From the NCBI GenBank assembly GCA_018222405.1, contig JAAFAI010000011.1, positions 1 through 64,000 of the forward strand: a DNA stretch of 64,000 bases. Direction: 5' to 3'. This document shows, in pieces, positions 1 through 7,617 of the stretch (within the stretch, counting starts at the first letter, position 1; each line of letters opens with the position of its first letter). The translations under genes and the position numbers were made by a program. The notes beneath the pieces were generated by a model. The model did not search any database, was not told the DNA's origin, and saw nothing but the letters and a program-made list of their open reading frames with translations. This stretch comes from Gammaproteobacteria bacterium (lineage in GTDB: Bacteria > Pseudomonadota > Gammaproteobacteria > Enterobacterales > Alteromonadaceae).

Positions 1-48
1 GATGGTAGTGTGGGGTCTCCCCATGTGAGAGTAGAACACCGCCAGGCT
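1..48 (+). rRNA. rrf: 5S ribosomal RNA, 3' end (partial)
   Basis: The first 48 bases match the 3' third of gammaproteobacterial 5S rRNA, including the GGTAGTGTGGGGTCTCCCCA loop D/E segment and a closing GCCAGGC that would pair with the usual 5' end. The 5' part lies outside the window. An intrinsic terminator follows at once, so this is the end of an rRNA operon transcribed towards the glycan locus. Confidence 0.93.
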
Positions 49-60
49 CCTAATTCTAAG

Positions 61-93
61 AAAAAGGGCTATCCGAAAGGATGGCCCTTTTTT
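61..93 (+). terminator. rRNA operon terminator
   Basis: A nine-base-pair stem (66-74 with 79-87, one G-U pair) closes on a GAAA tetraloop and is followed by six T. It lies 12 bases after the 5S rRNA, as expected for an rrn terminator. Confidence 0.93.
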
Positions 94-131
94 GCATCTG
101 GCACTTCTTAAACTTAATAAAAGAAAGAACC

Positions 132-163
132 GCCATCCCGGTTTCGCTCGGCGAAGACCGGGA
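132..163. repeat. REP-like palindromic element
   Basis: CCCGGT-TTCGC (137-147) pairs with GCGAA-g-ACCGGG (151-162) around a TCG loop, giving an 11-bp stem with one bulge. The CATCCCGG head recurs at 221 and 36152, which suggests a dispersed intergenic palindrome family rather than a terminator; there is no T run. Confidence 0.6.
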
Positions 164-220
164 CCCCCATCGTCTAACCGTAGAGCTTAAAAGCGCACCA
201 CAAAAATACCCGCAATACAG

Positions 221-252
221 CCATCCCGGAAAGCACGCAGTGCTTACCCTGG
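221..252. repeat. Degenerate REP-like palindrome
   Basis: It starts with the same CCATCCCGG head as the element at 132. It contains a perfect inner stem AAGCAC/GTGCTT (231-236 with 240-245), but the outer arms (CCCGG and CCCTGG) no longer pair well. It looks like a decayed copy. Confidence 0.4.
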
Positions 253-359
253 TTCTCCTTATCACAACTGTAGAGAGCAAAAACGCATCCCAGCCAGCAA
301 TAAGTAATCACTAAAGTACGTATAGTTAACCCAAAGGGAATATAGGGAGTGAATAAATC

Positions 360-381
360 TAGCACTTAAGTGCTATTTTTT
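360..381. terminator. Possible terminator or palindromic site
   Basis: TAGCACTTAAGTGCTA is a perfect 16-base palindrome followed by a T run (376-381). It could be a weak terminator of read-through from the rRNA operon or a protein-binding site. The stem is short. Confidence 0.35.
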
Positions 382-542
382 CGGTTTCAGAATCATGACA
401 ATGCTTGAGTGAGTCTGAACAATAAATGCCCTAGACTGAACTCTGTTGGTCATAAATGGTGCAATTTATAACTTTAAACCGTTAAGATTTTTTACAGTTT
501 GCGACTAAAGCGCTGTATTTACGGGCAAAGCACAAAATTAAT

Positions 543-587
543 TGTACTGGTACACAAATTGCCTTAATCAGATAAAGGCTATCTGAT
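543..587. promoter_or_regulatory. Palindrome and hairpin upstream of glycan operon
   Basis: TGTACTGGTACA (543-554) is an inverted repeat with a two-base centre. Twelve bases on, ATCAGATA (567-574) pairs perfectly with TATCTGAT (580-587) around AAGGC, followed by TTTTAAAA. The first looks like an operator and the second like a leader hairpin. Both lie about 190-230 bp before the first gene of the operon; function is inferred from position only. Confidence 0.35.
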
Positions 588-717
588 TTTAAAATTTAAT
601 AAATATATAAGAAGCCTATTCAGAGTAACAAACGTCTACAGTAGTCATTTTGTAGTAGTGACGTAAGTCCACTCTCTTGCTTAAAACGCTGCAACTCATC
701 AATCAGATCATTTTTCC

Positions 718-723
718 TATAAT
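718..723 (+). promoter_or_regulatory. Possible -10 element for glycan operon
   Basis: A perfect TATAAT sits 52 bases before the chosen hddA start. No good -35 hexamer stands 16-18 bases upstream, so the assignment is weak. Confidence 0.25.
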
Positions 724-775
724 TCTGAGTGAGTTTTTTGCGTCGGGATGCAATGAAGCACACTGGAGACGGAAG

Positions 776-1831
776 ATGGAAATTTTTAGAGCAAGGGCTC
801 CCCTGCGTATAAGTTTTGCGGGTGGTGGTACAGATGTTAATCCTTTCGCGTCGATGTATGGCGGATTTGTACTTAATGCGACCATTAATAAGTATGCTTA
901 TACAAGCATCGCATTAAATAACAGTGAATCGATCACTGTTAATTCTTATGACTTCGATACTACAACCGAATTTTGCAGTTCCACACTTAAAACGGATAAC
1001 AATAACGATTGCTTCGTTAAATCAGTTTATAAGCATCTGGTAAGTAAGCCGCTAGGCATGGAAGTTATTACTCACAATGATGCGCCTCCAGGATCGGGTT
1101 TAGGCTCGTCTTCTGCCATGATGGTCTCTATCATCAGTGCGTTCAAAGAACTGGAAAATCTGGTCATGAGTCCCTATGACATTGCCCGTCTCGCCCACGA
1201 TATAGAGCGCCAGGAATTACAGCAATTAGGTGGCATGCAAGACCAGTATGCAGCCGCATTCGGTGGTTTCAATTTCATGGAGTTCGACGGCGACAGCGTA
1301 CTGGTAAACCGTTTAAAAATGGACCCTTGGGTAGTACGGGAACTGGAGTACAACATGATTCTCGTGTACACCCAAAAATCACGTCTTTCATCAAACATCA
1401 TCGAAGATCAAATCAGCAACGTGAAGTCTAAGAAGGCCGACAATATCGCGGCAATGCACCAAATAAAGCAGCACGCCAACGATATGAAAAGGCTATTACT
1501 AAAAGGCCGTACTAATGAGTTTGGTGAATTGCTTCATGAAGCCTGGCAGCAGAAAAAACGCATGGCTGACTCCATCACCAATGAGCATCTTGACGAGCTC
1601 TACGAGGCAGCAAGAAATGCGGGGGCAATCGGCGGTAAGGTAAGTGGCGCAGGTGGCGGTGGATTCATGATGTTTTACTGTGAAAACAATAAGAAACGCC
1701 AGGTTGTTGAAACCCTCGAAAGGATGGGAGCAAGGGTAGAAAGCTTTAAATTTGAACTGGATGGTGTTGAATCCTGGCGGAATATAAGAAAAGAACAGCT
1801 CATTCGTCAGCGCTTAAACGTAGTTGTATAA
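776..1831 (+). CDS. hddA: GHMP kinase, heptose 7-phosphate kinase type
   Basis: This protein of about 351 residues is a GHMP-superfamily sugar kinase, closest by pattern to D-glycero-alpha-D-manno-heptose 7-phosphate 1-kinases. It shows the N-terminal RAPLRISFAGGGTDV motif, the ATP loop PPGSGLGSSSA near residue 105 and the C-terminal KVSGAGGGGFM near residue 290. The ATG at 776 was chosen because GGAGACGGAAG stands directly before it and the family motif begins a few residues later; an in-frame start at 677 would add an unrelated extension. It is the first gene of the long glycan operon, 15 bp before a GT2. With hddC (9594), gmhA (27795, minus) and gmhB (30915) it completes the GDP-heptose route. 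Related fucokinase-type GHMP enzymes cannot be fully excluded. Confidence 0.85.
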   Translation: MEIFRARAPLRISFAGGGTDVNPFASMYGGFVLNATINKYAYTSIALNNSESITVNSYDFDTTTEFCSSTLKTDNNNDCFVKSVYKHLVSKPLGMEVITHNDAPPGSGLGSSSAMMVSIISAFKELENLVMSPYDIARLAHDIERQELQQLGGMQDQYAAAFGGFNFMEFDGDSVLVNRLKMDPWVVRELEYNMILVYTQKSRLSSNIIEDQISNVKSKKADNIAAMHQIKQHANDMKRLLLKGRTNEFGELLHEAWQQKKRMADSITNEHLDELYEAARNAGAIGGKVSGAGGGGFMMFYCENNKKRQVVETLERMGARVESFKFELDGVESWRNIRKEQLIRQRLNVVV

Positions 1832-1846
1832 GGTAAGGATACCATT

Positions 1847-2626
1847 ATGAACAGTGAAGCTACCACAGTCCCTTTGGATCTTGACAACAGCGCGATCGAA
1901 AGCGTGGCGGTAAGTAAGGTTTTCGAGTTGTCGGAAAAGTTAAGCAGTGTCTCAATTATCTTTCCTGCTTATAACGAAGAAGAGAATATCGCAAATTCGA
2001 TCAACAATGCGATCAACGCATTCAGTAAGTATTTTCACGAAGTAACAGTAATACCTGTGGACGATGGTGGTCATGATGCAACAGGCGATATCATCGATAA
2101 TATGGCCGCAAAGGATGAGCGGATTAAGCCAGTCCACCATGAGGTGAATAAAGGCTATGGTGCAGCACTACGTAGTGGATTTAACGCTGCCGAAAACGAT
2201 TTTATCTTCTTTTCAGACTCAGATGGTCAGTTTGATTTAGAAGAAATCACTTTATTGCTGGAGCACATAGACAGTTTCGATATGGTGCTGGGCTACCGGG
2301 CCCATCGTGCTGATCCTTTACACAGAAAGTTAAATGCCTGGGCATGGGGTGGTTTGGTACGTCTTTTATTTCGGGTAAAAGTAAAAGATATCGATTGCGC
2401 ATTTAAGCTATTCCGTCGTGATATTTTTAATGAAATTAACCTTCAGGCCGGTGGCGCAATGGTTAATACCGAACTATTAGCCCTGGCTAGAAAGCGCGGT
2501 TTCAGTATGACTAATGTGCCGGTATCTCATTATCCAAGACAGCTTGGTGAGCAAACCGGGGCAAATCCGCTGGTAATTATCAGAGCATTTGTAGAATTAT
2601 TTAAGCTCTACGCAAAGATTTCTTAA
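1847..2626 (+). CDS. Family 2 glycosyltransferase
   Basis: A 259-residue GT-A fold transferase of the dolichol-phosphate-mannose synthase-like branch of GT2. FPAYNEEENI (about 39-48) and VDDGG (71-75) form the nucleotide-binding start, and SDSDGQFD (123-130) carries the DxD metal site. The C-terminal HYPRQLGEQTGANP is typical of this branch. There is no C-terminal membrane segment, so it probably acts at the cytoplasmic face on a lipid-linked acceptor. The ATG has an AAGG-type ribosome site, and the gene follows hddA by 15 bp. Sugar and acceptor are not readable from sequence. Confidence 0.85.
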   Translation: MNSEATTVPLDLDNSAIESVAVSKVFELSEKLSSVSIIFPAYNEEENIANSINNAINAFSKYFHEVTVIPVDDGGHDATGDIIDNMAAKDERIKPVHHEVNKGYGAALRSGFNAAENDFIFFSDSDGQFDLEEITLLLEHIDSFDMVLGYRAHRADPLHRKLNAWAWGGLVRLLFRVKVKDIDCAFKLFRRDIFNEINLQAGGAMVNTELLALARKRGFSMTNVPVSHYPRQLGEQTGANPLVIIRAFVELFKLYAKIS

Positions 2627-2645
2627 ATTGGGTGGTTGTTGAGTT

Positions 2646-4079
2646 ATGGTTTATCAACAGTTTTTAAATATCGTTGACGCTCATGGCGACAAAGTTGCCA
2701 TCAGTGCTGGTGAGACAAATATGTCTTATGCCCAGCTCAATACTCGTGCAGAGCAACTAGCTGCTGCCCTCGAAGCGCGAGGTATAACCGTTGGTTGTGC
2801 CGTAGCAACGATTATCCCGAATAGCATTGAGTTTTTTGTAGCGACACTGGCAACATTCCGCCTTGGTGCTACCTTGGTTCCGCTCAATGTTAACTACACA
2901 GATTCCGAGCTTTTTCAGTACATCGATAAGTCAGCCGCTCAGGTGGTAGTGGGTGATTCCGAAAGCCAGCAATCGCGAATTGAGTCACTTGGTTTAGTCG
3001 CCAGTTTTGTTGATTATGCGCCTAAGCAGTCAATGTCTGTTCCCCCGGTTGCTGTGTGTGACGCAGAACAGCCAGCGCTTATTATGTTTTCTTCGGGCTC
3101 TACGGGTGGTTCAAAACAGGTAATGAGAACCTACTCGGCTTTACTCGCTGAGTGGAAATCCGAAGTCGAAACCTTCGAAATCACGCCTGATGACACCATT
3201 TTGTGTACTGTGCCGCTACATCATACCCATGGCTTTGGTAACGTATTGCTAGCGGGAATATTAAGCGGCGCAAAAATAGTAGTCACTCTTGGTGAATTTA
3301 ATCCCCGGAGCGTGATTAGAGCGCTCGATAGTCATCAGGTTAGCATTTACCCGTCAGCCACATTTATGGTCAAAATGTTGTCGGTAATGCGCCTGCGCCA
3401 GCAACCGGATTTAAGCCGCCTTAAGATTGTCTACACAGCTGGCGCTCCGCTTGAAGCCGACGTTATATCCACATTCTCTTCGACCTTTGGCGTGACGCCC
3501 CGCCAGCTATACGGCTCCACCGAAACCGGTGCAGCAGCAGTAAACAAACTTAATGCGCCCACCAATAGCGTTGGTAAGCCGATGGCCAATGTCGAAATTC
3601 TGATTGTTGATGATCAGGATAAAATGCTTCCACAAGGTGAAGAAGGTGAGATAGTGGTGATTAGCGCAGCATCGGCAAAGGTGTATGTAGGTATGGCTGA
3701 ACAAACAGCAAAAACCTTCCGTGAAGGGCGTTATTATACCGGTGACCTCGGACGCTTTGATGAAAACGGCGACTTATACGTAACGGGCCGGCGTAAAAAG
3801 ATGATTAATGTTGCTGGCTTAAAAGTAGATCCGGCTGAGGTGGAGTCTGCCATTCTTGCTATGGACGGCGTCAGCGAGGTGGTTGTGCTGGGTAAAAAAG
3901 ACGGTGACTACGGAGAAAAAGTCAAAGCCGTAATCGTGCCGTTGGAGTCGGCTACCGAAAGAGACGTGATAGAGCATTGCAAGGCGCACCTGGCAGAATA
4001 TAAATGGCCAAAAATCATTGAATTCAGAAATGAAATTCCGAAAAGCCCGCTCGGAAAAATCTTACGAAAGTATTTATAA
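2646..4079 (+). CDS. Acyl/aryl-CoA synthetase-like adenylating enzyme
   Basis: A 477-residue class I adenylate-forming ligase. The phosphate loop is SSGSTGGSK (about 150-158), the A5 motif YGSTETGA lies near 289, the hinge region reads YYTGDLGRFDENGDLYVTGR, and the catalytic lysine stands in SPLGKILRK (K471). All core motifs are present, so it should activate a carboxylic acid as acyl-AMP and pass it to CoA or to a carrier protein. It lies 12 bp before a chorismate lyase-like gene and just upstream of an acyl carrier protein. That context suggests 4-hydroxybenzoate as substrate (inference). A fatty-acid or amino-acid substrate remains possible. Confidence 0.85.
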   Translation: MVYQQFLNIVDAHGDKVAISAGETNMSYAQLNTRAEQLAAALEARGITVGCAVATIIPNSIEFFVATLATFRLGATLVPLNVNYTDSELFQYIDKSAAQVVVGDSESQQSRIESLGLVASFVDYAPKQSMSVPPVAVCDAEQPALIMFSSGSTGGSKQVMRTYSALLAEWKSEVETFEITPDDTILCTVPLHHTHGFGNVLLAGILSGAKIVVTLGEFNPRSVIRALDSHQVSIYPSATFMVKMLSVMRLRQQPDLSRLKIVYTAGAPLEADVISTFSSTFGVTPRQLYGSTETGAAAVNKLNAPTNSVGKPMANVEILIVDDQDKMLPQGEEGEIVVISAASAKVYVGMAEQTAKTFREGRYYTGDLGRFDENGDLYVTGRRKKMINVAGLKVDPAEVESAILAMDGVSEVVVLGKKDGDYGEKVKAVIVPLESATERDVIEHCKAHLAEYKWPKIIEFRNEIPKSPLGKILRKYL

Positions 4080-4091
4080 AGGAAAGCAATT

Positions 4092-4679
4092 ATGTTGAAA
4101 GAGCACTTTAGAAGTCGCGGTTTCATAGAAGGGGGCATTGTCCACAATTGCGAAAAGACCGCCATGGACATGGAGGCCCTTCCTCCATTCCTGCGCACTC
4201 TGTTGGTAACGGATGGTACGGTAACCAAAAGTCTGGAAGCTTTCTTTTGGGAAAATATCAAAGTCGAGATGCGTATGCAGGAGCAATGCTGGCTTACCCA
4301 GGATCTGCCCTTCATTAATGCCAAAACGGGTGAGCATGCCCTGAAGCGGGATGTCATTTTAAAAGGCGCTAAAACCTCTGATATCTATGCCTACGCTACG
4401 TCTTACCTGCTAACAGGATTGCTGGATGAAGAAGTTAAACAGCAAATGCTCGGTGGAAAGATAGGTATCGGCGAATTGCTACGTGAAATAGGCCTTGAAA
4501 CTTATCGGGAAATTGTTGATTTCGGACGCGAAGTTTTTAATGCCAGCGTCAAGGAGGATGGCGAGCCAGAATATGTGGAAGCTATCTACAGAACCTATGT
4601 CATTAATATTGGCGGTAATCCGGCTATTCAAATTACAGAGCGATTCCCAATCCGCTTATTTCAGAAAAAAGCCATTTAA
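4092..4679 (+). CDS. Chorismate lyase-like protein (4-hydroxybenzoate forming)
   Basis: This 195-residue protein resembles the chorismate pyruvate-lyase fold (UbiC/DUF98 type). LPPFLRTLLVTDGTVTKSLE (30-49) corresponds to the LLLEDSMTKRFE segment of UbiC. The residues matching E. coli Arg76 and Glu155 appear as R86 (LKRDVIL) and E183 (IQITERFP). It should convert chorismate into 4-hydroxybenzoate and pyruvate in the cytoplasm. A good GGA ribosome site precedes the ATG. It sits between an adenylating enzyme and an acyl carrier protein inside a glycan operon, not beside ubiA, so ubiquinone synthesis is unlikely to be its job here. This recalls mycobacterial phenolglycolipid synthesis, where a chorismate lyase feeds a dedicated ligase. 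Fold assignment is moderately sure; catalytic activity is inferred. Confidence 0.72.
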   Translation: MLKEHFRSRGFIEGGIVHNCEKTAMDMEALPPFLRTLLVTDGTVTKSLEAFFWENIKVEMRMQEQCWLTQDLPFINAKTGEHALKRDVILKGAKTSDIYAYATSYLLTGLLDEEVKQQMLGGKIGIGELLREIGLETYREIVDFGREVFNASVKEDGEPEYVEAIYRTYVINIGGNPAIQITERFPIRLFQKKAI

Positions 4680-4691
4680 TCAGGAAGAATT

Positions 4692-4940
4692 ATGAGCAGT
4701 AAAGCGCAAATCATTGAGTCGTTACGCGGAACCCTTACCAAAGTAGTGAAAAAGGATTTCAGTCAGGTTGATGCAGACGAATCGCTGAATCTTGATTCTA
4801 TCAATCGTATTTCGCTAATCGTTGAACTGGAGTGGGTTTATGATATTGAAATAGATTCAGACGGTCTGGATCCCGAAGTATTCGATACACTCAATTCACT
4901 GGCTGGTTACATTGAAGGGTTGGTGAACGAAAGTGTTTGA
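4692..4940 (+). CDS. Acyl carrier protein
   Basis: An 82-residue acidic helical protein with the phosphopantetheine site LDSINR (Ser36). It has a clear AGGAAG ribosome site, 12 bp after the chorismate lyase-like gene, and its end overlaps the next gene by 8 bp. Being stand-alone and away from fab genes, it is probably a dedicated carrier for an acyl or aryl group made by the two preceding enzymes and used by a nearby transferase. It needs a phosphopantetheinyl transferase encoded elsewhere. Confidence 0.85.
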   Translation: MSSKAQIIESLRGTLTKVVKKDFSQVDADESLNLDSINRISLIVELEWVYDIEIDSDGLDPEVFDTLNSLAGYIEGLVNESV

Positions 4941-5514
4941 TTTAATTACGGCTGACCTGAAGTTTAAGCAAGACTGGTTCCTCAGTCAAAAAAGCTGGTT
5001 TACTAAGAATATACGGATATTTCTGGAACCAGGCACAATTGCTTCGATTGTATACCGGTACGGAAACTGGACCCGCACGGTAAGTCCAAATTTATTAAGA
5101 CTCCTGGTACGAATCCCCTATTTCTTTGCCAAAGCGGTGGTTGTTACTGCCTTTGGCATTTATATCCCGTCCAAAGCCAAAATTGGCAAGGGCTTCACTA
5201 TTCACAATTTCTCCGGGATCTTTATTAGCGAGGGGGAAATGGGTGAAAACGTCATTGTGTTTCAGGGAGTGACTATCGGTCACCTTCGCGGGCAACCCGC
5301 ACCACCGAAAATTGGCAACAATGTATTGATTGCGGCTGGCGCCAAGGTACTTGGCAGCGTCACGATTGGTAACAATGTGGTTATCGGTGCAAATTCCGTG
5401 GTGATTAATGATGTGCCGGACAATTGTACCGTGATGGGAAATCCGGCCCGGATTATATCCCGTGAGACTAACTGGATGTCAGAAAAGCTGGCTGGTAAAG
5501 ACGACAACTATTAA
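4933..5514 (+). CDS. Left-handed beta-helix acyltransferase (serine acetyltransferase-like)
   Basis: A 193-residue protein with an N-terminal helical part and a C-terminal hexapeptide-repeat beta helix. The repeats run from about residue 75, include IGNNVLIAAGAKVLGSVTIG, and end in the usual DVPDNCTVMGNPARI. This is the serine acetyltransferase-like branch common in polysaccharide loci. The GTG start at 4933 lies inside the end of the acyl carrier protein gene (8-bp overlap), which points to translational coupling, and the carrier could be its donor. Paralogues lie at 5555 and 8991. The donor could equally be acetyl-CoA. Confidence 0.82.
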   Translation: MFDLITADLKFKQDWFLSQKSWFTKNIRIFLEPGTIASIVYRYGNWTRTVSPNLLRLLVRIPYFFAKAVVVTAFGIYIPSKAKIGKGFTIHNFSGIFISEGEMGENVIVFQGVTIGHLRGQPAPPKIGNNVLIAAGAKVLGSVTIGNNVVIGANSVVINDVPDNCTVMGNPARIISRETNWMSEKLAGKDDNY

Positions 5515-5554
5515 CGCAGGACTCGGTCGGACCCGCATATAAAGGTTCAAAGGG

Positions 5555-6103
5555 ATGTTTAAAAAATTAAAAGTTGATGCTGAGCAGCGGCGTATCTGGG
5601 CTGTTGATGGTGGCTTAAATGGCAGCGGCGCAGGCCACTTGTTGAGTCGCACATGGTTAGCAACCTGTGTATACCGGTTTGGACGTTATGCCAACGAAAT
5701 TGATATCAAGCCACTAAAAGTGCTGTGTAAAGTACTTTATTACCCACTGTTTTTCATCACTCAGGGCGTAACAGGGATCAGCGTTCAGGCACACTGCAAA
5801 ATCCAGCCTGGATTAGTACTTAATGGTACCGGTGGATTGTTTATTTTGGCTGAAACTATTGGTGAAAACTTCGTAGTGGGGTCAGGCGTTACCGTCGGCA
5901 ATGTGCGAGGCAGCAAAAACCTGCCGGTCATAGGCAATAACGTATGCATCGAACCGGGCGCCAAAATATTAGGCGAAGTAACCATTGGCGATAACGTCCT
6001 GATCAGAGCAAACAGCCTGGTGTTAACGGATATTCCCGACAACACCATGGCGCTGGGCAATCCCGCGCGGATAAAGCGTAAACCAGATGAGTCGGAGAGT
6101 TAG
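5555..6103 (+). CDS. Left-handed beta-helix acyltransferase
   Basis: 182 residues, second of three hexapeptide acyltransferases of the locus. The repeats include VIGNNVCIEPGAKILGEVTI, and the protein ends in DIPDNTMALGNPARIKRK. A hydrophobic stretch near 50-65 resembles that of the 4933 paralogue. Its start follows AAAGGG, and its stop directly abuts the ATG of the sulfotransferase gene. It probably acylates a sugar hydroxyl of the glycan or an intermediate; donor unknown. Confidence 0.82.
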   Translation: MFKKLKVDAEQRRIWAVDGGLNGSGAGHLLSRTWLATCVYRFGRYANEIDIKPLKVLCKVLYYPLFFITQGVTGISVQAHCKIQPGLVLNGTGGLFILAETIGENFVVGSGVTVGNVRGSKNLPVIGNNVCIEPGAKILGEVTIGDNVLIRANSLVLTDIPDNTMALGNPARIKRKPDESES

Positions 6104-6952
6104 ATGTCTCAGGAACAGTTTAAAGTTGACTTTATTGGCGTAGGATCAGGTAAATGTGGATCTACCTGGTTGTATGAAAATGTTATCCAGCACCCCGAAG
6201 TGTTTGATGGCAACCCCAAAGAAATTCACTATTTTGGTGATCTCTACGAACAGCAGGATTTTAACTGGTACAAAGATTTATTCGCCGGCTCAGAGGGTAA
6301 GATCAAAGGCGAGTTCTCTATTAGTTATATGTACCACCCACAGGCCGCTGAGCGCATACACAAACACTTCCCCGACGCCAAAATTATCGCCATGGTGCGC
6401 GATCCGGTTGAGCGTACTTACTCAGATTATCAGCATTTTATTCGCAAGGGTGACGTCAGTCGCGATTACCCCTTTTCGGAGTATATTCGCGACCAGGAAA
6501 AGTTAAAGTTTGGCTACTACACCGACTATCTCGCACCTTTTTACGAACACTTCCCCAAAGAAAATATTCTGGTCCTGGTGCTCGAGGAAATGCAGCACGA
6601 TCTGGCCGCCTGCTATAAACAAATCTTTGAATTCATTGGCGTAAAAGACACCAATTTTTTACCCGAGGGCGTTGAGGAAAAACGCAATCAGGGCGTTAAC
6701 TACCGCTTCTTAAAACTTGAGAACGTGCTGGTCAGAACCTATCGCTTTATGGTGAAACGCGGTCTTACCGGGTTTGCCGAGCGACTCAAACGGTCTGGCC
6801 TGGCGCAGCTGGTCAGAAAAATGAACGCCAAATCAGAACCGCTACCTGAGATGGACTCAGCAAGCCGGCAGCAACTGGTTGATTACTATGCTGAAGAGCA
6901 AACCCGATTAGCTCAACTACTAGGCAGGGATACGCAAATATGGAATCGTTAA
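6104..6952 (+). CDS. PAPS-dependent sulfotransferase
   Basis: A 282-residue sulfotransferase-fold protein. GSGKCGSTWLYENV near residue 17 is the 5'-phosphosulfate loop, and MVRDPVERTYSDYQHF (about 98-113) is the 3'-phosphate site with the conserved Arg and Ser. The middle part (YMYHPQAAERIHKHFPDAKI) fits the carbohydrate sulfotransferase family. It should transfer sulfate from PAPS to a hydroxyl of the glycan, acting in the cytoplasm before export. The next gene overlaps by 13 bp. Sulfated polysaccharides are common in marine bacteria. Confidence 0.87.
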   Translation: MSQEQFKVDFIGVGSGKCGSTWLYENVIQHPEVFDGNPKEIHYFGDLYEQQDFNWYKDLFAGSEGKIKGEFSISYMYHPQAAERIHKHFPDAKIIAMVRDPVERTYSDYQHFIRKGDVSRDYPFSEYIRDQEKLKFGYYTDYLAPFYEHFPKENILVLVLEEMQHDLAACYKQIFEFIGVKDTNFLPEGVEEKRNQGVNYRFLKLENVLVRTYRFMVKRGLTGFAERLKRSGLAQLVRKMNAKSEPLPEMDSASRQQLVDYYAEEQTRLAQLLGRDTQIWNR

Positions 6953-7617
6953 AACTCGACGGCGTGGTATCGCTACTAAACCGGGTGCCTGCATTACGCA
7001 GAATGATCTTTCGCGGCCCTTCTGTCGCCCTTTGCTCAATGGGCGGCGTGGGCTCAACAGCTTTGGCGCGGCACATCGGCTCAATTGCCGATAAAACCGT
7101 GCGAGAACATGCTTATTCACCGGCGGTCTATAACGACGAAACTCAAATCAAGCTTGGTTACGTGTTTGGTAATCCCTATAACAGCGTGCTCTCTGTCTTT
7201 CGTCGTGGCTATCAGTCTATGCACGCCAAGGCGATGAATGCTAACAGCGATACACCCGCCGCAGATCTGAAAAATATGTCTATTGAGGCCTATCTTGAGC
7301 GTGGCGTCGACGAGTTTCGTCTTGAGCGGCAGTTGGATAACTGGCTGAACCCTGAGCTGACAAGACACCCGATTATTCTTATCAAATACGAGGAGTTAGC
7401 CAGCTCAATTGATGAGGTACTGGCATTTTTCGATTGTGATAAACCTTTTGAGGTACGCACCCGAAAATCCTCCTGGCGCGACCAGCCTGCGGCCATCGTG
7501 GCAGGGCTAGAAAAAATGTACGGTGGTTTCAACGAGCGTGTGAACGCAATGCCCGCGATCACAGTGGTTGAGCCACATCCTGTTGTTAACAAGGAAGTAG
7601 CTGTCAGTCATGGATGA
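6940..7617 (+). CDS. Sulfotransferase-fold protein, divergent
   Basis: 225 residues. CSMGGVGSTALARHIG (about 32-47) looks like a sulfotransferase or kinase nucleotide loop. VFGNPYNSVLSVFRRGY lies where the 3'-phosphate motif RDPxxxxxS is expected, with Asn-Pro instead of Asp-Pro, and IILIKYEEL matches the later family motif. It is short for the family and poorly conserved in the second motif, so activity and substrate are open. A GGGA site precedes the ATG, which overlaps the end of the first sulfotransferase gene; its own end overlaps the GT4 start by 8 bp. It may sulfate a different position or assist its neighbour. Confidence 0.6.
   Translation: MESLKLDGVVSLLNRVPALRRMIFRGPSVALCSMGGVGSTALARHIGSIADKTVREHAYSPAVYNDETQIKLGYVFGNPYNSVLSVFRRGYQSMHAKAMNANSDTPAADLKNMSIEAYLERGVDEFRLERQLDNWLNPELTRHPIILIKYEELASSIDEVLAFFDCDKPFEVRTRKSSWRDQPAAIVAGLEKMYGGFNERVNAMPAITVVEPHPVVNKEVAVSHG

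Larger units (their letters stand above)
94..775. other. Spacer between rRNA operon and glycan locus
   Basis: About 680 bp without a credible gene; the short ORFs here have no family signature or good ribosome binding site. It holds two REP-like palindromes (132-163 and 221-252), a 16-base palindrome with a T run (360-381), an operator-like palindrome (543-554) and an 8-bp hairpin (567-587). The right half is AT-rich, as expected for the promoter region of the downstream operon. No RfaH ops motif (GGCGGTAG) was found. Confidence 0.7.

Noticed and set aside
56..365. Overlapping small ORFs after the 5S rRNA
   Set aside because: They run through the terminator and the REP-like palindromes, overlap on both strands and have no family motif or ribosome site.
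677..775. N-terminal extension of the GHMP kinase
   Set aside because: It has no ribosome site, would extend well beyond the family start, and contains the TATAAT. The ATG at 776 has a good site and begins the family motif.
94..775. ops/JUMPstart element for RfaH
   Set aside because: I looked for GGCGGTAG in the leader of the glycan operon and did not find it.
4092..4679. Reading the chorismate lyase-like gene as ubiC for ubiquinone
   Set aside because: It is embedded in a glycan operon between a ligase and a carrier protein and lacks ubiA beside it; a role in ubiquinone is possible but not the simplest reading.
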